A stretch of DNA of 64,000 nt, taken from the NCBI RefSeq assembly GCF_904848185.1, contig NC_051048.1, forward strand, positions 9,047,426 through 9,111,425, written 5' to 3'. The notes under the pieces are model-generated. The model saw only the letters and a list, made by a program, of their open reading frames with translations. It ran no database searches and was not told the origin of the DNA. This DNA is from Acanthopagrus latus (taxonomy: Eukaryota > Chordata > Actinopteri > Spariformes > Sparidae). Of the stretch, positions 11,331 to 22,340 are shown one piece after another. Position 1 is the first letter of the stretch; the number at the start of each line of letters is the position of its first letter. Position numbers and translations under genes: made by a program.

Positions 11331-12335
11331 AATACAAATATAATAAAATCAAGAGGAAATGTCTGTCTCTTGGTAAGATTCTAATGCCTACATTATCATG
11401 AAAAAAAAAGGAAGGGATATCAGTCGGGCTGTATCTGAATGTCTGGACTCTATCTCCCTTGCAGACTCTGCTGTCCAAACCCCAAAACTCACCCAGTCCA
11501 CAAGGGGCCTCGATGAGACTTTTTTCACAGACTTCTTGCTCGGGGTGCTGACTGCAACGGACTCCTCTGATCGAATTACTCAAAATTCATTGCAATAAAG
11601 AGACGTAAGGGAACTTTAATTACTTTACTTGTCTGAAGCCTAGTCTGAGGAGACATTCAGACTAAGCCTGCAATCATCGTCGGACTTCAGGAAGCCCCTG
11701 CCCGGCGCCTGGAGACCCAAGGAACCAAAGAAGACTTCAGAGCCAGGAGTGTTTTCTGCATGTGGCGTGAGCTGACAACAGAGCGGAGGCGCGTTCAGAC
11801 ACACCTGCCCAAAATCAGCGTCTTAACTGAAGTAAACGATGCAACACAGCTAATGAGCTATAGCAGCTTTATTCATTTTGAAGTAATCAAGTCCACCAAA
11901 GTTCACCAGAGTTGAAAATCCTCGAAATCCCGGTTCAATCGGTTCTTTATTCTCTTTGCTTCCCTTGTTGTGTCAGCATTTCCGGATGTGTGCGTTCACA
12001 TTTTGACGAAGGAAAGACAGCAACTCAAGTTATCGATCCTCGAATAAGTTTTCTTCTCTGTCATCTATTCTTTTTTTCCTCTCATTTATATATGGCTTTT
12101 AAAGAAAAAAAAATGTAATTAACATTTGTTTCAGCGTATCGCAAGACGACATCTGTCACAGCATCCCTCGGGCTTACTCTGACTGAGCCTGTATGGTCAA
12201 TAGATCCAAACTGACCCGAATCTTGCAGGGCAGCTCGGGCACGCTGTGGAAAAGTGAGAAAGACAGAGGCGAGTGGGAAATGACATCATTTTCTTCTGTT
12301 TCAGTTGAGGGCGCGGCCTCTCGTTCGCTTGCCTG

Positions 12336-12336
<1 letters not shown>
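11331..12336. other. Gene-free interval, possible decayed retroelement-like segment
   Basis: 11400-11720 has an unusual texture for the window: a 66-codon plus frame (11398-11598) ending at TTGCAATAAAGAGACG, which contains a poly-A signal AATAAA at about 11594, then CAGACTAAGCCTGC-type sequence. This could be the U3/R/U5 of a long terminal repeat or simply chance. No second LTR, primer-binding site or pol homology is visible. 11830-12336 is unique. Confidence 0.2.

Positions 12337-12368
<32 letters not shown>
12337..12368. repeat. (CA)16 microsatellite
   Basis: Sixteen uninterrupted CA units between CCTGT and GACGAG. Overlapping frames of about 60-120 codons on both strands are artefacts of it. 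Confidence 0.97.
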
Positions 12369-12371
<3 letters not shown>

Positions 12372-13239
12372 GAGATGTGAGGAGTTAATATCGGTGGAGG
12401 CGGACATGCATGACCGTAACGCACGCGTGTGAATTCGCACCCAAACAAGCGCAGAAAAGTCCACAATAGACTCTCCCGAGTGTCTCTGCGACTGACTATC
12501 TTTTTTCTTCTGTTCCACTTAGCCTCCCAAAATACCCATCCAAAGCCATTTTCCATTAAAACACTTTCACTGGCCCAGTAATCTCCAGAAAGAGGCCGTG
12601 CGAGGCCAGCTGGGGAGAGGCTTTGTGGCCACTGAGTCTCCCTTTCAATCCCCTCTTAGGAAAGCCAAAGCTCTAGAGATCCCCTAACCAGTGGGGATAT
12701 CTGGCCAGTTCCATCCAAACAGGACCTTTTGTGCCCCACACCGGATTACCTGCTGAGTCTCATAAGCACCGAATGTCTCCTCTCTAAAGATTTAGCAAGA
12801 CCCAGAGGGAAACCATCTAATTTGTCGGCTGTGCATTCAGAGGCGGTTTCACCTGGATAATCCCTGGTCAGCACTTTTGGGTCCAGCCAATCTAGACTTC
12901 CACTGAGTTCGGACTCGGTTCTGTTCTGGAGCCAGCCCTTGAGGTGTATGCACGTCCGAAAATATCGAGAAAAAAAAAAATGATAAGAAAACAAAAAGAC
13001 TATAAAATATGAGTTGGCGTTGGTGCTCTGCGTTATTTAGGTTAAGGGAATGGCCTATAGATTACCTATCAGGCTGGCATTGTGCTTCAGGGTATGGAGG
13101 TCATTCAGAGGGGAAAATGGACCTGTGTTACTCTCTTTCACCTCTCTCTAGACTCTCTCTGCTGCTACAAAAAAAAGTTAACTATGAGAAACAGAGGATC
13201 TTTCTTCAAAACTAGATGGATAAACTTATAGGTGTTTAG
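12369..13239. other. CNE-like unique sequence
   Basis: 12500-12960 is unique, GC-moderate sequence with no repeats. 12960-13240 includes short A-runs. The minus frame at 12746-12994 has no recognisable domain. Confidence 0.3.
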
Positions 13240-13253
13240 TCACCAGAGGGCAG
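13240..13253 (+). promoter_or_regulatory. CTCF-type motif, plus orientation
   Basis: TCACCAGAGGGCAG matches the vertebrate CTCF core CCASYAGRKGGCRS at 13 of 14 positions, including the AGRGGGC centre. CTCF and its motif are conserved in fish. It is the strongest plus-strand match I noticed in the window. Confidence 0.55.
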
Positions 13254-14494
13254 AAGGAATCTAAACTACTTCAACATCCAGCCAACACAACAACTCACAC
13301 AATATTGTTGAGTTTTTGCCTACTTGTCATTTATTTACTCTCAATAGATCTCCGCTTTAGTCTGGAAACCAAAGAAGACAGCGGATGTATGCTAACCTGG
13401 ATGTCAGCACTGGCCTGGTTCCCTCGACATAAAGCCTATTTTTCAATTGGCTTTTGTATTATTGCATAAAGTACGTACACATTTTGTTAAGCAAGATACA
13501 ATACAGTATTAAATATTCAATACAATACAAACCAGAAGTTAAATAGCTTATGCTAGGCTACAAACAAAACAATGCTTCTTACCACACTATCACTTAAATT
13601 GATAAAAATTGGAAAGACAGTAGTAGTCCCCTTTAGCCACTCGTTAGCAACCATCTTTTTAAGACACGTACATGCTTTATAATTCATAATTGTCGCATTA
13701 CAAAACGTGAAAATCTATCGAGCTTTCCTTAGCCACGGACCTTATTTCAGGTATGTAACCCTTCACTTCGAGGGAGGGGAATCAGACGTGCTAAAATGCT
13801 AACTTATAGCTTTTTTGGACTCACTCATGCGACACTCTATAGTGAGCGCTTTAGTGAGGGTGGACTGGGTTAAATTTTGAAGAAACACAATCTCCCGATC
13901 AGAAACGAACAATCGGTGAAGACACTCATTCTGCACATGCTCAGTAGGATTGTTTCATTGCTAGTAAATAAGGAGCAGAATAGTTTTTTGTTTTTTTTTT
14001 TTTTTGTTTTTTTAACGCAAAAGATTATATGGTATTAAAGCAACTTTTTGGATCAACAGTATTCTACTCTGAAAAGTTTAGACTACAGGTTTACAGCTGT
14101 ATCGAGTTACTTATTAGTTTGTTATATTTAGATTATTAGTTAAAAAATCAATATGAACAACCTATGCTATTATCGGTGTTGTTAGCTTTAAGATATTATC
14201 ATGGCTGCGAGATTGCCCCTGGGCCACCGGGCTTAAATTATTGACAACATTTGTCTGTGTTGACTTACTTTTCCTTACGGCTAGGAAATTAATATACTAC
14301 ATGTAAAAATAAAACTATATGCAAATAATTAAGGTCCACTTACCACTAGAATAGTTGCAGAGGCTAAAATGGGAATACTCACTCAGAGGCAATTGCAACA
14401 CTCTGACATCTTAATTACTGAAAATATATAAGCAACATATTTATATGCTTTGTACACACATCCACAGCAAGTTCCTTATGTCAGATGATGACTA
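13254..14494. other. Gene-free AT-rich interval with old repeat fragment
   Basis: 13620-13880 contains phrases (CTTCACTTCGAGGGAGGGGA, GCTAAAATGCTAACT, TTGGACTCACTCATGCGACA) that I recall from an interspersed fish repeat. Boundaries are not defined. A T-run with interruptions lies at 13984-14013. The remainder is AT-rich unique sequence. Confidence 0.35.
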
Positions 14495-15445
14495 TTGAAA
14501 TGTTACAACTGGCCCCTGGTCTCCCCTAGGCGCCTGACTTTGTTGCTATCTTCATCTGTCTGCCTTTCGGTTCTGGGCAGGTATGAATCAGTGTATTTAT
14601 CACATGTTAAAAACAGGCCGATACGAGCGGCGAGACCAAAGTTTACAATAATTGCGGGGGCCATAAAACCAAACAATGAGCTAAATGAGTCTAAAATTGT
14701 CTGCAAAGCTGCGGAGTGCGCAGGGGGGGTAATCTCAAATTAATCTTAACGAGCGAAAACCCTCCTCGCATCACTCACATTAGCCAGTCAATGATGGTGT
14801 GATATCCTCATGTTGATGGCAATTGAAGGCATTTTCACCACACGTGCATTTAAAAAAAACTCACTTCCCTTATGGGTGCCACTATACAGTATTCTCTGAC
14901 AGATGATGTCAGATCAGGCAGGCTTTATAATGACAATCAAATGGTTTCCTGTCACCCCCAACTCCCAGAATTTGAAGCAGGGACTACATGTTATCGCCCT
15001 TATTGACATTCAGAACATGCATTCCACTGTCTCAAAAAAAAAAAGACTGGGGCAATTGCCCTTGAGTATAACACTTGAATAAAAATGTATATAACTTCCT
15101 GCCATTAAAATATCTTCCCTTTGGATATATGAGATCTTATCTATCTGTAATAGATGTATTATTTATGACCAGCCATGCTTTAAAATCCGCTATAAACAAG
15201 TGACTGAACACAGGAAACAAAAGCCACAGGGAGATAGACGGCCCTGACTGTGTCGTATGGAGGCATCTTAAGATGCCCTCTGCATTACTGTGGAGTCCAT
15301 AAAGGCCTGATTAATCACATAATAACACCCGTAGAATTATATTACCCTTATTATCACAGACAGTTAAAGCTAGAGAAAGGTTTTGGGGAGAAAACGACAA
15401 GACCATACCTCAGCTTTCACCTCGAACAATGTTGTATTTGACGTT
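14495..15445. other. CNE-like block
   Basis: 14495-14840 has very CNE-like phrases (ACAATAATTGCGGGGGCC, TCTCAAATTAATCTTAACG, AGCCAGTCAATGATGG). 15200-15440 also looks constrained (CTGATTAATCACATAATAAC) and carries a 16-bp palindrome. Short frames on both strands (plus 14495-14743, minus 14503-14706) show no domain. Confidence 0.4.
15262..15277. other. Perfect 16-bp palindrome
   Basis: GGCATCTTAAGATGCC reads identically on both strands. It is embedded in CNE-like sequence, and a dimeric protein-binding site is possible. Confidence 0.6.
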
Positions 15446-16058
15446 TTTTTTTCTTTCTTTCTTTCTTTTTTAACAAAACATTAAATCTGGGTAATAGACC
15501 GGTAGCGTCATATCTGCGCTGTACAGTGTGGCCATGTGGGACAAAGAAATGTGCAAACACTAATGACAAGGTACATTGATTGTTATGTTCAATGTGCCAT
15601 TTTCATTTCCTCAGATGTAAGAAAATAATTGGAATTTTCTTTTCAGTTGCCATGCTAATAGCTTGCCTGGAGGTTAAAAATCTCCAAAAGAGAAGAGGAG
15701 AAAGGCAGGAAAAGCGCGATCAAGACCAGTAATTAATGGGAAATATTATGAGGGTTTTTTAATGGGATTCGTGTGCGTGCATGTGCCGACATGGAAACTC
15801 ACTTTCCGCTGGGCCTGTGCGTGTCTGCGCAGCCCAGCAGGTGTCGCGCAAATTAGAGGGATTATTTTTTTTAAAAAAATATCTTAAATTATTTCATTTG
15901 TGGGCACTCGTATGTTCCTCTCTCTGACTGACTGACCAGAGTTGCCACAACAACCCGTAAAAATATGCTAAGTATATTCAATCTTGGCATACTTGTAGAA
16001 TTGCAGCCACATTACTTATTAGTGCACTTCAAGCATGCTAATGATAATGATTATTATT
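15446..16058. other. Gene-free interval, weak CTCF-like match
   Basis: A (TTTC)4-type run lies at 15451-15470. CCAGCAGGTGTCGC at 15834-15847 matches the CTCF core at 13 of 14, but the mismatch falls in the usually invariant GGC, so it is weak. The rest is unique AT-rich sequence. Confidence 0.3.
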
Positions 16059-16230
16059 GGGTGGCTGTAGTTCAGGTAGCACGACTCCGACTCCCCTGGA
16101 TGTGTGTCGAAGTATCCTTGAGCAAGATACTGAACCCCCAAATTGCACCTGATGAGCAGTTGGCACCCTGCACGTAGTGCTTTGAGCGATCAGTAGACTC
16201 GAAAAGTGCTGCAGAAATGAAAGTCCATGA
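16059..16230 (+). mobile_element. tRNA-derived SINE, plus strand, internally deleted
   Basis: Begins GGGTGGCTGTAGTTCAGGTA, a decayed tRNA-like head with A box. The A-to-B-box spacer is shortened. The body reads GTGTCGAAGTATCC then TTGAGCAAGATACTGAACCC, and the tail AGTAGACTCGAAAAGTGCT..AAGTCCATGA matches the common fish SINE tail as I recall it. The body also matches the minus-strand copy near 58.2 kb, which supports a shared family from the window itself. Confidence 0.75.
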
Positions 16231-16239
16231 TCAGTTAAC

Positions 16240-16700
16240 TTTAAGTTCGCTGTTTTGGAACAACTAATTGTATCATTATATACTTGATATTTGTACTAGG
16301 TATGTTTTGGTTCTAATTTAATTGTAGAAAAGCACAACTGGAGATGTATTAAGTGTACTTTTATGTGTTAAAGTATAACAACTTCAAGTGTGCTTTCCTG
16401 TAGATACACAAGCAATATACCATTAATATATTCTTACTGTAGTAATAGTATGCTCACTTATACTTCTGGTAAGGGTTAGGGTTTTCTGTACTACCTCATA
16501 AATTACATACCCTTACACACAACGAGGTGTTGCAAATAAATGACCAGCTTACTAAAGTCTGGATAACTTATGGAACTATTTCCCACTGCTGAATGCACAT
16601 CATAGGTGAAAAATATGCTTTATTGTGATTCAGTGTATTCATATTTTTAATAGTATACTTCAGACATACTAACAAAGAGGTATACTATCTGTAAATACAT
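16240..16700. repeat. Old repeat rich in GTATACTT/AAGTGTACTT phrases
   Basis: Recurrent TATACTT, AGTATAC, AAGTGTACTTTT and TAATAGTATACTTC phrases resemble the array at 60.1-61.2 kb. Divergence is high and no clean period is visible. Probably the same or a related family, which is inference. Confidence 0.4.
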
Positions 16701-18489
16701 AAAATGTTTGTTAACATCATGATTTTTCCACACAACACATTTTATTTACAGCTTCCATGCTACTGTATTAAACAACTGTAACCTAAGGTAAGGGTTAGGC
16801 TTATAATGTTGGCGATACCACCTAGCTTTAGCTTTGCCTTGTCAACTTAAACAATCTAATGCTTGAAGTTGTCAGGTTGTTGGCTAATCTGAATGCTCTG
16901 TTTTGATTTGGAACACAGATGCCTGTTGTTCTGCAACAACTCAAAATGAGTTAGGGATATTTTAGTGTTTCACCCGATTGTTTACGCTGTGAGATATCTG
17001 AATATTTATTGTGTGTTTTGTGAATATTTGCGGTCCCAGAAAATATTGCGACACACTTCATTTGACCTTTACTGCATATATATCACATATTTTGAGTGGT
17101 GTCCCAATGGGCTATTGATTTTGGAGCACAAATATTGATTTCAGAGCACAAATAACTCATTTGCGCGCACAAATGTGTTTTCATTTTCTTCTGCATGATA
17201 CCTGAGTAATTTTCCAAGCACAAATGAATCTTAATACTTTTCCCTATTCAAGTCGCTGTAGGCTCATAACAGGTGATGATTAGATCCCTCCTGAGCCCTC
17301 CCAGCTTTGTCAGGCCAAAAAGGGTTCACCTAATTCCTCTTGGCATTCATTCCACTTAGTCTCAACTCTTTGCTTCCAACTCTCGCTCCCTCTCCCTCAC
17401 TCATAGGGGAGTTGTCAGACAAGGATAACACCTCTCTGTGAAGAGAGAGAGGGGGGAACGAGTGGGAGTGAGTGAGAGACTAAGACGGCTGCAGGGATAA
17501 AGAGAGAGCACACCAAAGCGTCAATTTACTTAATAACACATTTTTTAGAGATGTCTACCCATGCCTCTCTCGAAAAAAAGAAAAAAAGAAAGAAAAAAAA
17601 AAAAGCGCTGCCAGATTTAAGTTTCCTGATGACTGCTGTTTTTAAATCTCATTATCAAAAGGTGATGTAAATTGAAGGGTATGCGCTCCATCTGGAGATT
17701 GGTAGACTGCTGGGTGATGTAGCACAGTCCAAATGATGTGGGATGATTGTTTCAAAAAGAAAAAAAAAAAAAAATTAATTAGTTTAAAATAATTTAAAGG
17801 TGGAACATATGTCCTCCAGTGTAACACTACATGCTGTGCAATAACACAAGCGAGCTTGTGACTGATCATTAGTTCGCATAACATCTGGATGGGTGAAGTC
17901 AATGAGACACACACGTTTCATCACACTCTGCAAACACCGCCAGGCTGTCCTGTTGAGCAAGGCACCCAATTTGTGGTGATGGAGAGAAAACGTGCTAATT
18001 TCTAATCAGATCCTTCAAACGCAAAACAAGATTGTTTAGTTTTAAGAGCTTATTGCCTTCTGGCCTTTTTTTCCCCACGGTGCACGCTCTGCGGCATCAC
18101 CTTGACACGCTATATGTTTCGACTGCTGTCTTCGCCTGCTCAGTTGGACTGAACCGTGACATTTCCATCCGTCATCCAAGCTGTGCATTGTGCTGAACTG
18201 ACTCAGTGCATGCATGGCCATGTCTCACTGTACTTAGAACCGCTGGTGGGCTGTATTTGTCAGTGGTCGATAAAAAAACTAAACACTCTACCCTGAAATG
18301 ACTAAGTATCAAGTGAAATTCTTGCACAGAGAAAAGGTCTCCTTTGATTATTGTTGTTATGTATTTTGTTTATGTAAAAGCAGGATTTCACTGGTGTAGC
18401 CGTTCATTTTGGAACTATTTTGCATAGGACCAGTGGCGGACTCAGGATGTTTGAGGGCCAAATTCAAAGAGGCACCACACGTGTGTGTG
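16701..18489. other. Gene-free interval, mixed unique and old repeat
   Basis: 17098-17230 has three echoes of GAGCACAAATA/GCACAAATG, suggesting an old short repeat. 17380-17530 is a pyrimidine-rich then purine-rich stretch that is roughly self-complementary. 17580-17605 and 17759-17774 are A-rich. 18380-18480 contains GTGGCGGACTCAGGATGTTTG, recalled as transposon-like. No gene. Confidence 0.3.
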
Positions 18490-18511
18490 TTTTCACTATG
18501 TATAGTGAAAA
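18490..18511. other. Perfect 10-bp inverted repeat beside the (AT)n tract
   Basis: Arms TTTTCACTAT (18490-18499) and ATAGTGAAAA (18502-18511) are exact reverse complements separated by GT. The (AT)41 tract begins seven bases later. Confidence 0.7.
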
Positions 18512-18512
18512 A

Positions 18513-18517
<5 letters not shown>

Positions 18518-18599
<82 letters not shown>
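18518..18599. repeat. (AT)41 microsatellite
   Basis: Eighty-two uninterrupted bases of alternating AT, fully self-complementary and able to extrude cruciforms. The open frames through it (Tyr-Ile repeats) are artefacts. The length is likely polymorphic and may be mis-assembled. Confidence 0.97.
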
Positions 18600-18602
<3 letters not shown>

Positions 18603-19830
18603 CAACCAAGAGTGCACTTTTGCTGCACGAGTATTTCCTTGTGATTCATAGCAATACATCATAATAACCAGAGCCATGAAGTAAGCGTAGTGCACTAAAA
18701 AGTACTGAATTCCCCCCTTAAACATAGTGGGAAATATAAAGCTATCGCTGCTGCTGTATTTTAAATAGGAAGTGAGCTACACTGCAACATTTGGACATTT
18801 TGGCTCTATTTTTTCGGTGGATATGTTTTAAGAAACTGAGTCACAGCACAAGAGGAAACAGAGCTGTAAAGCGAGCAGGTCGGATGGCGAGCCGTACTCG
18901 TGAGAAATAAGCGGATCTTTCATTTTCATTCAGCGCTGTTCAACTTCTGCCTTGTGTTATGTAATTAACAACATTTAAATGGCCAACTAAGAACTAATCA
19001 AGCCAAACAACACCTTGGGCATACTATTTAACTGCAATGTGCCAGCTGGGGACATTTTGCTTCGTGTAATACCATTTCCTCTCCCTCGCATTATTTCCTG
19101 TCTACAGTGTACCCGTGCCATCAGCTGTCTAAGCGAAAAAATGCCCAAAAATAATCTAATAAGAAAAGCGTTTTAACCATGCTTTCCCTGTCCCAGAATA
19201 CCATTAGCCCCATGGAAACATAATAAGATCTAATTGCGGTACCCAGCTATGAAAAAATGCCAATATTCGCTTTGTTTCATTTTCACAGGCCGGAGCATTA
19301 GCCATAAGTTTTTTGCTTGGGAAATTGAGGCCCTGCAGGAAAAAAGACTTCATGCGGACTGAATTCATTTCACTCTATTTTCAATCTTTAAAATGGGTCG
19401 GCTCATGGCTGGGGTGGGGTAAATTAGGCAAGCTGATTCAAAACTCGACATTTAAAGATCAATGGACTAATTATTTGTTGCTCTAAATTCATTTCTTTTT
19501 TTTTTTTGGTTTCATCTATTCAAATATGGGGCTTTTCATCCTGGACTTCAATGCCACTTCGACCTCGCCCCGAGAATAAATCTACACCCCTGCCAATATC
19601 ACGAACAAAGGTTGTCAGGGATACACCCAAGCATAAGATAATGTTAGTGTGGCATAAATGTTATAATGTGATCAAATGAGATGCTACATCCGCTTATCGT
19701 AACACTTACCCCTTGGCTGCCCACTCACACAGTCCCTATGGACATTGTCAGTGTCTCTGTCACCAGTTGTATGCCCCCTAAATGTGTGCGCCTCCATTCA
19801 CTCATGCACGCGAACGCACACAGGCGCACG

Positions 19831-19834
<4 letters not shown>
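18600..19834. other. CNE-like interval
   Basis: 19130-19420 is the most constrained-looking part (AAAAATAATCTAATAAGAAA, GATCTAATTGCGGTACCC, GGCCGGAGCATTAGCC). 18600-18900 may continue an old repeat flanking the (AT)n tract. A T12 run is near 19496-19507. No coding frame. Confidence 0.35.

Positions 19835-19908
<74 letters not shown>
19835..19908. repeat. (CA)37 microsatellite
   Basis: Seventy-four bases of uninterrupted CA preceded by imperfect GCGCACGCACG. It produces large His-Thr and Cys-Val frames on both strands (up to 194 codons), which are not genes. Confidence 0.98.
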
Positions 19909-19909
<1 letters not shown>

Positions 19910-21069
19910 CACGGATGGCAGGGAAAATGCGGAGAGAGTCATCCTGTCCGCCATCACTGCAGGGCTTCTGGAAGAGTGGACGCCAATTACAGCCAACCAG
20001 ACCGAGCCAAACACTGCTTCAGTCCACCAGCCGCCCCTCCATCCGGCCGCTGCAACCCCCCCACCCCCACCCCCCGACACCCCCTTTTCTCTCTGCCTGG
20101 CTCCGTTGCGTTCCCTTTGGTCATAGCTGTACGATGGCCAGCCATGTGTTACAAATGGGATAAACTGCAGCGGTTGGGTGATGCGCGTGTGGGTGGATGT
20201 GAGTGGGTAGCCATGGCAGCCGGCAGCCAGGGCGCGAGAGGGAGGGGTGGAAGGTTGGGGTTGTGGGTGTGAGAGAGAGGAAAATGGGTCCACTTCCATG
20301 TGTGTCCGCTCGCATGTGTGTGTTTTGGTTTGGCATGGAGAAGTAGCCATTTGACAGTTTGGAGTATATGACTGCAGAGCAAACACTGGTTACGCTAACC
20401 CTACCTGCGCGGCGGCATAGAGCATTGCAGAGCGGCGAAGCTCCGGTCCCTGATGCGCCTCGAGTGCTCATCAGCCGTGTTTGTTTATCCGCGAGGTTTC
20501 ATTTATTCCCGCGCTCCCGACACACTTGGCAGGTGGACGGGGTGAAAATGACTCGTGCTGGTGCGCGGTGCTGCGCGGCGCTGCCAGTCCCTGCCTTGGA
20601 AGCACATGGCGGAGCGGCAGGCGTGCTGGGCCACCATATTGACCTGGCACTGACTGACACATGTCGGGAGAGGGAGGTGTGAGGAAGAGGGGAAGAGAGG
20701 TCACCCATCCACTCGTCTTTGTCATCGAAAAAGCTCCCCGTGGCCCCCACCTCCCCTCAGCACCCCCCCCCCGTCGGATGGACAGGAAACATCTGCTGCA
20801 GTGCCCCCTCCCAACCCGACCCTCCCTCCTCCTTACCCCCCGAGGGCACGGCAAGCTTGAACGGCTGCCACCGCCGCACACAGTACCTACTGCCTGTCCA
20901 AAACCTGGAGAAACACACCGAAAACAAACGGCACCGACCTCAGCACTGCCGCTCCCCTCCTGGGCAACTCAATCAAGGCTTAAGCACCATTTACCACACC
21001 TGGCCGTTCAAATGATTGATGCGCAAACAACCACGTCAGATGTGTACAAAATCATGTTTATGACATGAG
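19909..21069. other. GC- and CpG-richer block
   Basis: 20400-20660 is visibly CpG-rich (CTGCGCGGCGGC, GTGCGCGGTGCTGCGCGGCG) compared with the rest of the window, and 20040-20080 and 20740-20880 are C-rich. Several frames stay open here only because of base composition. It could be a small CpG island or a GC-rich conserved element. No TATA, start codon context or exon structure supports a promoter. Confidence 0.35.
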
Positions 21070-21670
21070 ACAGGGGGCTGTAAACTTGAAACGCCAAATG
21101 GAGTCACTCGAGCACGGGGAGCAGCTTGATGAGGTCTTGATCTGAATCCATTTGAATCGCTCATCGTTTTGTTGTGATTAAAATAAAAACCCTCCCCGAA
21201 CATCTTCCGGGACTCACGCGGGGGACTCCATCAAACAATTGGACTGGAATGGAGTGCCTGATGTTGGAATAGGGTCGACTGGGAGGATTGATCTGCTCTG
21301 CAGCGTTGACAGCTTGCTCATTTCTAGAAAGTGATTCAACTATGGATGCGGGCCTCTAATTAAGCCATCCATCAGGCTGCGGCCGATATTCTGCAGGAGT
21401 GTTGAGGCTAAAAGGCCCGGATTGAAGCAAAAATCCCCATCCTCATATGTGCTGCTTGTGTCAGACAGCGGTGCTGGGAGATTAAACCGCAACAAGAAAA
21501 ATCTCGTGTTTTGCATTCACAGCAGAAAAAGGTCCTGCATTGGCTTTTCCATTAGCCATGCGAAATGTGTGTTTATGTGCACCCTTGTGCCTAATTGTGT
21601 CCTTATATCAGCCGCACACACATTTAGATTTACACTTGGCATTTAGCTGACACCGTTATCTCGCTGTGAG
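21070..21670. other. CNE-like block
   Basis: Unique sequence with dense constrained-looking phrases: TTGTTGTGATTAAAATAAAA, AAACAATTGGACTGG, GGCCTCTAATTAAGCCATCC, CCATTAGCCATGCG. No repeats. The frame at 21422-21646 is featureless. Regulatory role inferred. Confidence 0.4.
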
Positions 21671-22059
21671 TGGGCAGGTAGGGGTTTAGCATCTCACTCA
21701 GTAGCCATCTGACAAGCTAAATAGCCCCTTGGTGGCTAAACATTTTAGGTCGCGAGGATCAAGTCTGGATTATAGGTCAAGATGAGAGCTTTGAAGCTGC
21801 AAAGAGTGCACAGGTGTGAGAGGCTGAGAGTGTGCGAGGAGGGGAAAGTTTATCAAAAGCATTGATTTAATGACTCCTAGCAGGGAGACTGTCCATCTTT
21901 TGCTTTTCTTTTTTTATTTTCTTTTTTAACCAATACAAGCGGCATGTCTCCAGGAATGGCAATGTCGAAACTGTGTCTGGTCTCCACCATCACTGGATTT
22001 ATTGCCACTTGGTTTAGTACAAGATGACATTTTGTTTATTACTTGGTCCTTAAATCTTT
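21671..22059. other. Nothing recognisable
   Basis: Unique sequence with a T-rich run near 21902-21926. No gene, repeat or motif cluster stands out. Confidence 0.3.
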
Positions 22060-22340
22060 CAATCAGGTCCACAGTGCCACCTTGGGTTCGGACTGACGTT
22101 TCTCCAACACCTTTTTAGATGGATTGAATGGAATTTTGTAAAGCGTTCATGGTCCTCACTGGATGAATCCTAGTGATTTCCTCCAGTGCCACCAGTAAGT
22201 TCAAGTTCTCGCTAACCCACTTCCATTTCTCAACTTTTACCAAATCTGGTCAGCTATTCACAGAACCCCAGGAAATACATCTTTTTTGACTGTGGTGGTC
22301 CCCTGAACATTCATCTCGTCCTTGGCCTGAACACTAGTGG
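22060..22340 (-). mobile_element. Interspersed fish repeat (family B), minus strand
   Basis: The complement contains GATTCATCCAGTGAGGACC then ATGAACG and CAATCCATCTAAAAAGGTG, matching the plus-strand copies near 35.2 kb and 42.76 kb (ACCATGAxxxTCTGTxC .. AATCCATC). The phrase CAGTGCCACC recurs about 110 bp apart inside this copy. No coding capacity. Confidence 0.55.

Noticed and set aside
15834..15847. Third CTCF-like motif (13 of 14)
   Set aside because: Its mismatch hits the GGC core that CTCF rarely tolerates. Mentioned but not counted as a site.
16470..16800. GGTTAGGG phrases resembling telomere repeats (also AACCCTAACCC near 40.68 kb)
   Set aside because: Single interrupted occurrences inside old repeats, not tandem TTAGGG.
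17945..17972. TGTTGAGCAAGGCACCCAA resembling a SINE body
   Set aside because: Only about 20 bp match, with no head, B box or tail, too little to call.
18357..18725. 122-codon frame with Tyr-Ile repeats
   Set aside because: Produced by (AT)41, which has no stops in these frames.
19802..20386. Open frames up to 194 codons on both strands
   Set aside because: They are created by (CA)37 and GC-rich flanks, overlap in several frames at once and contain no domain.
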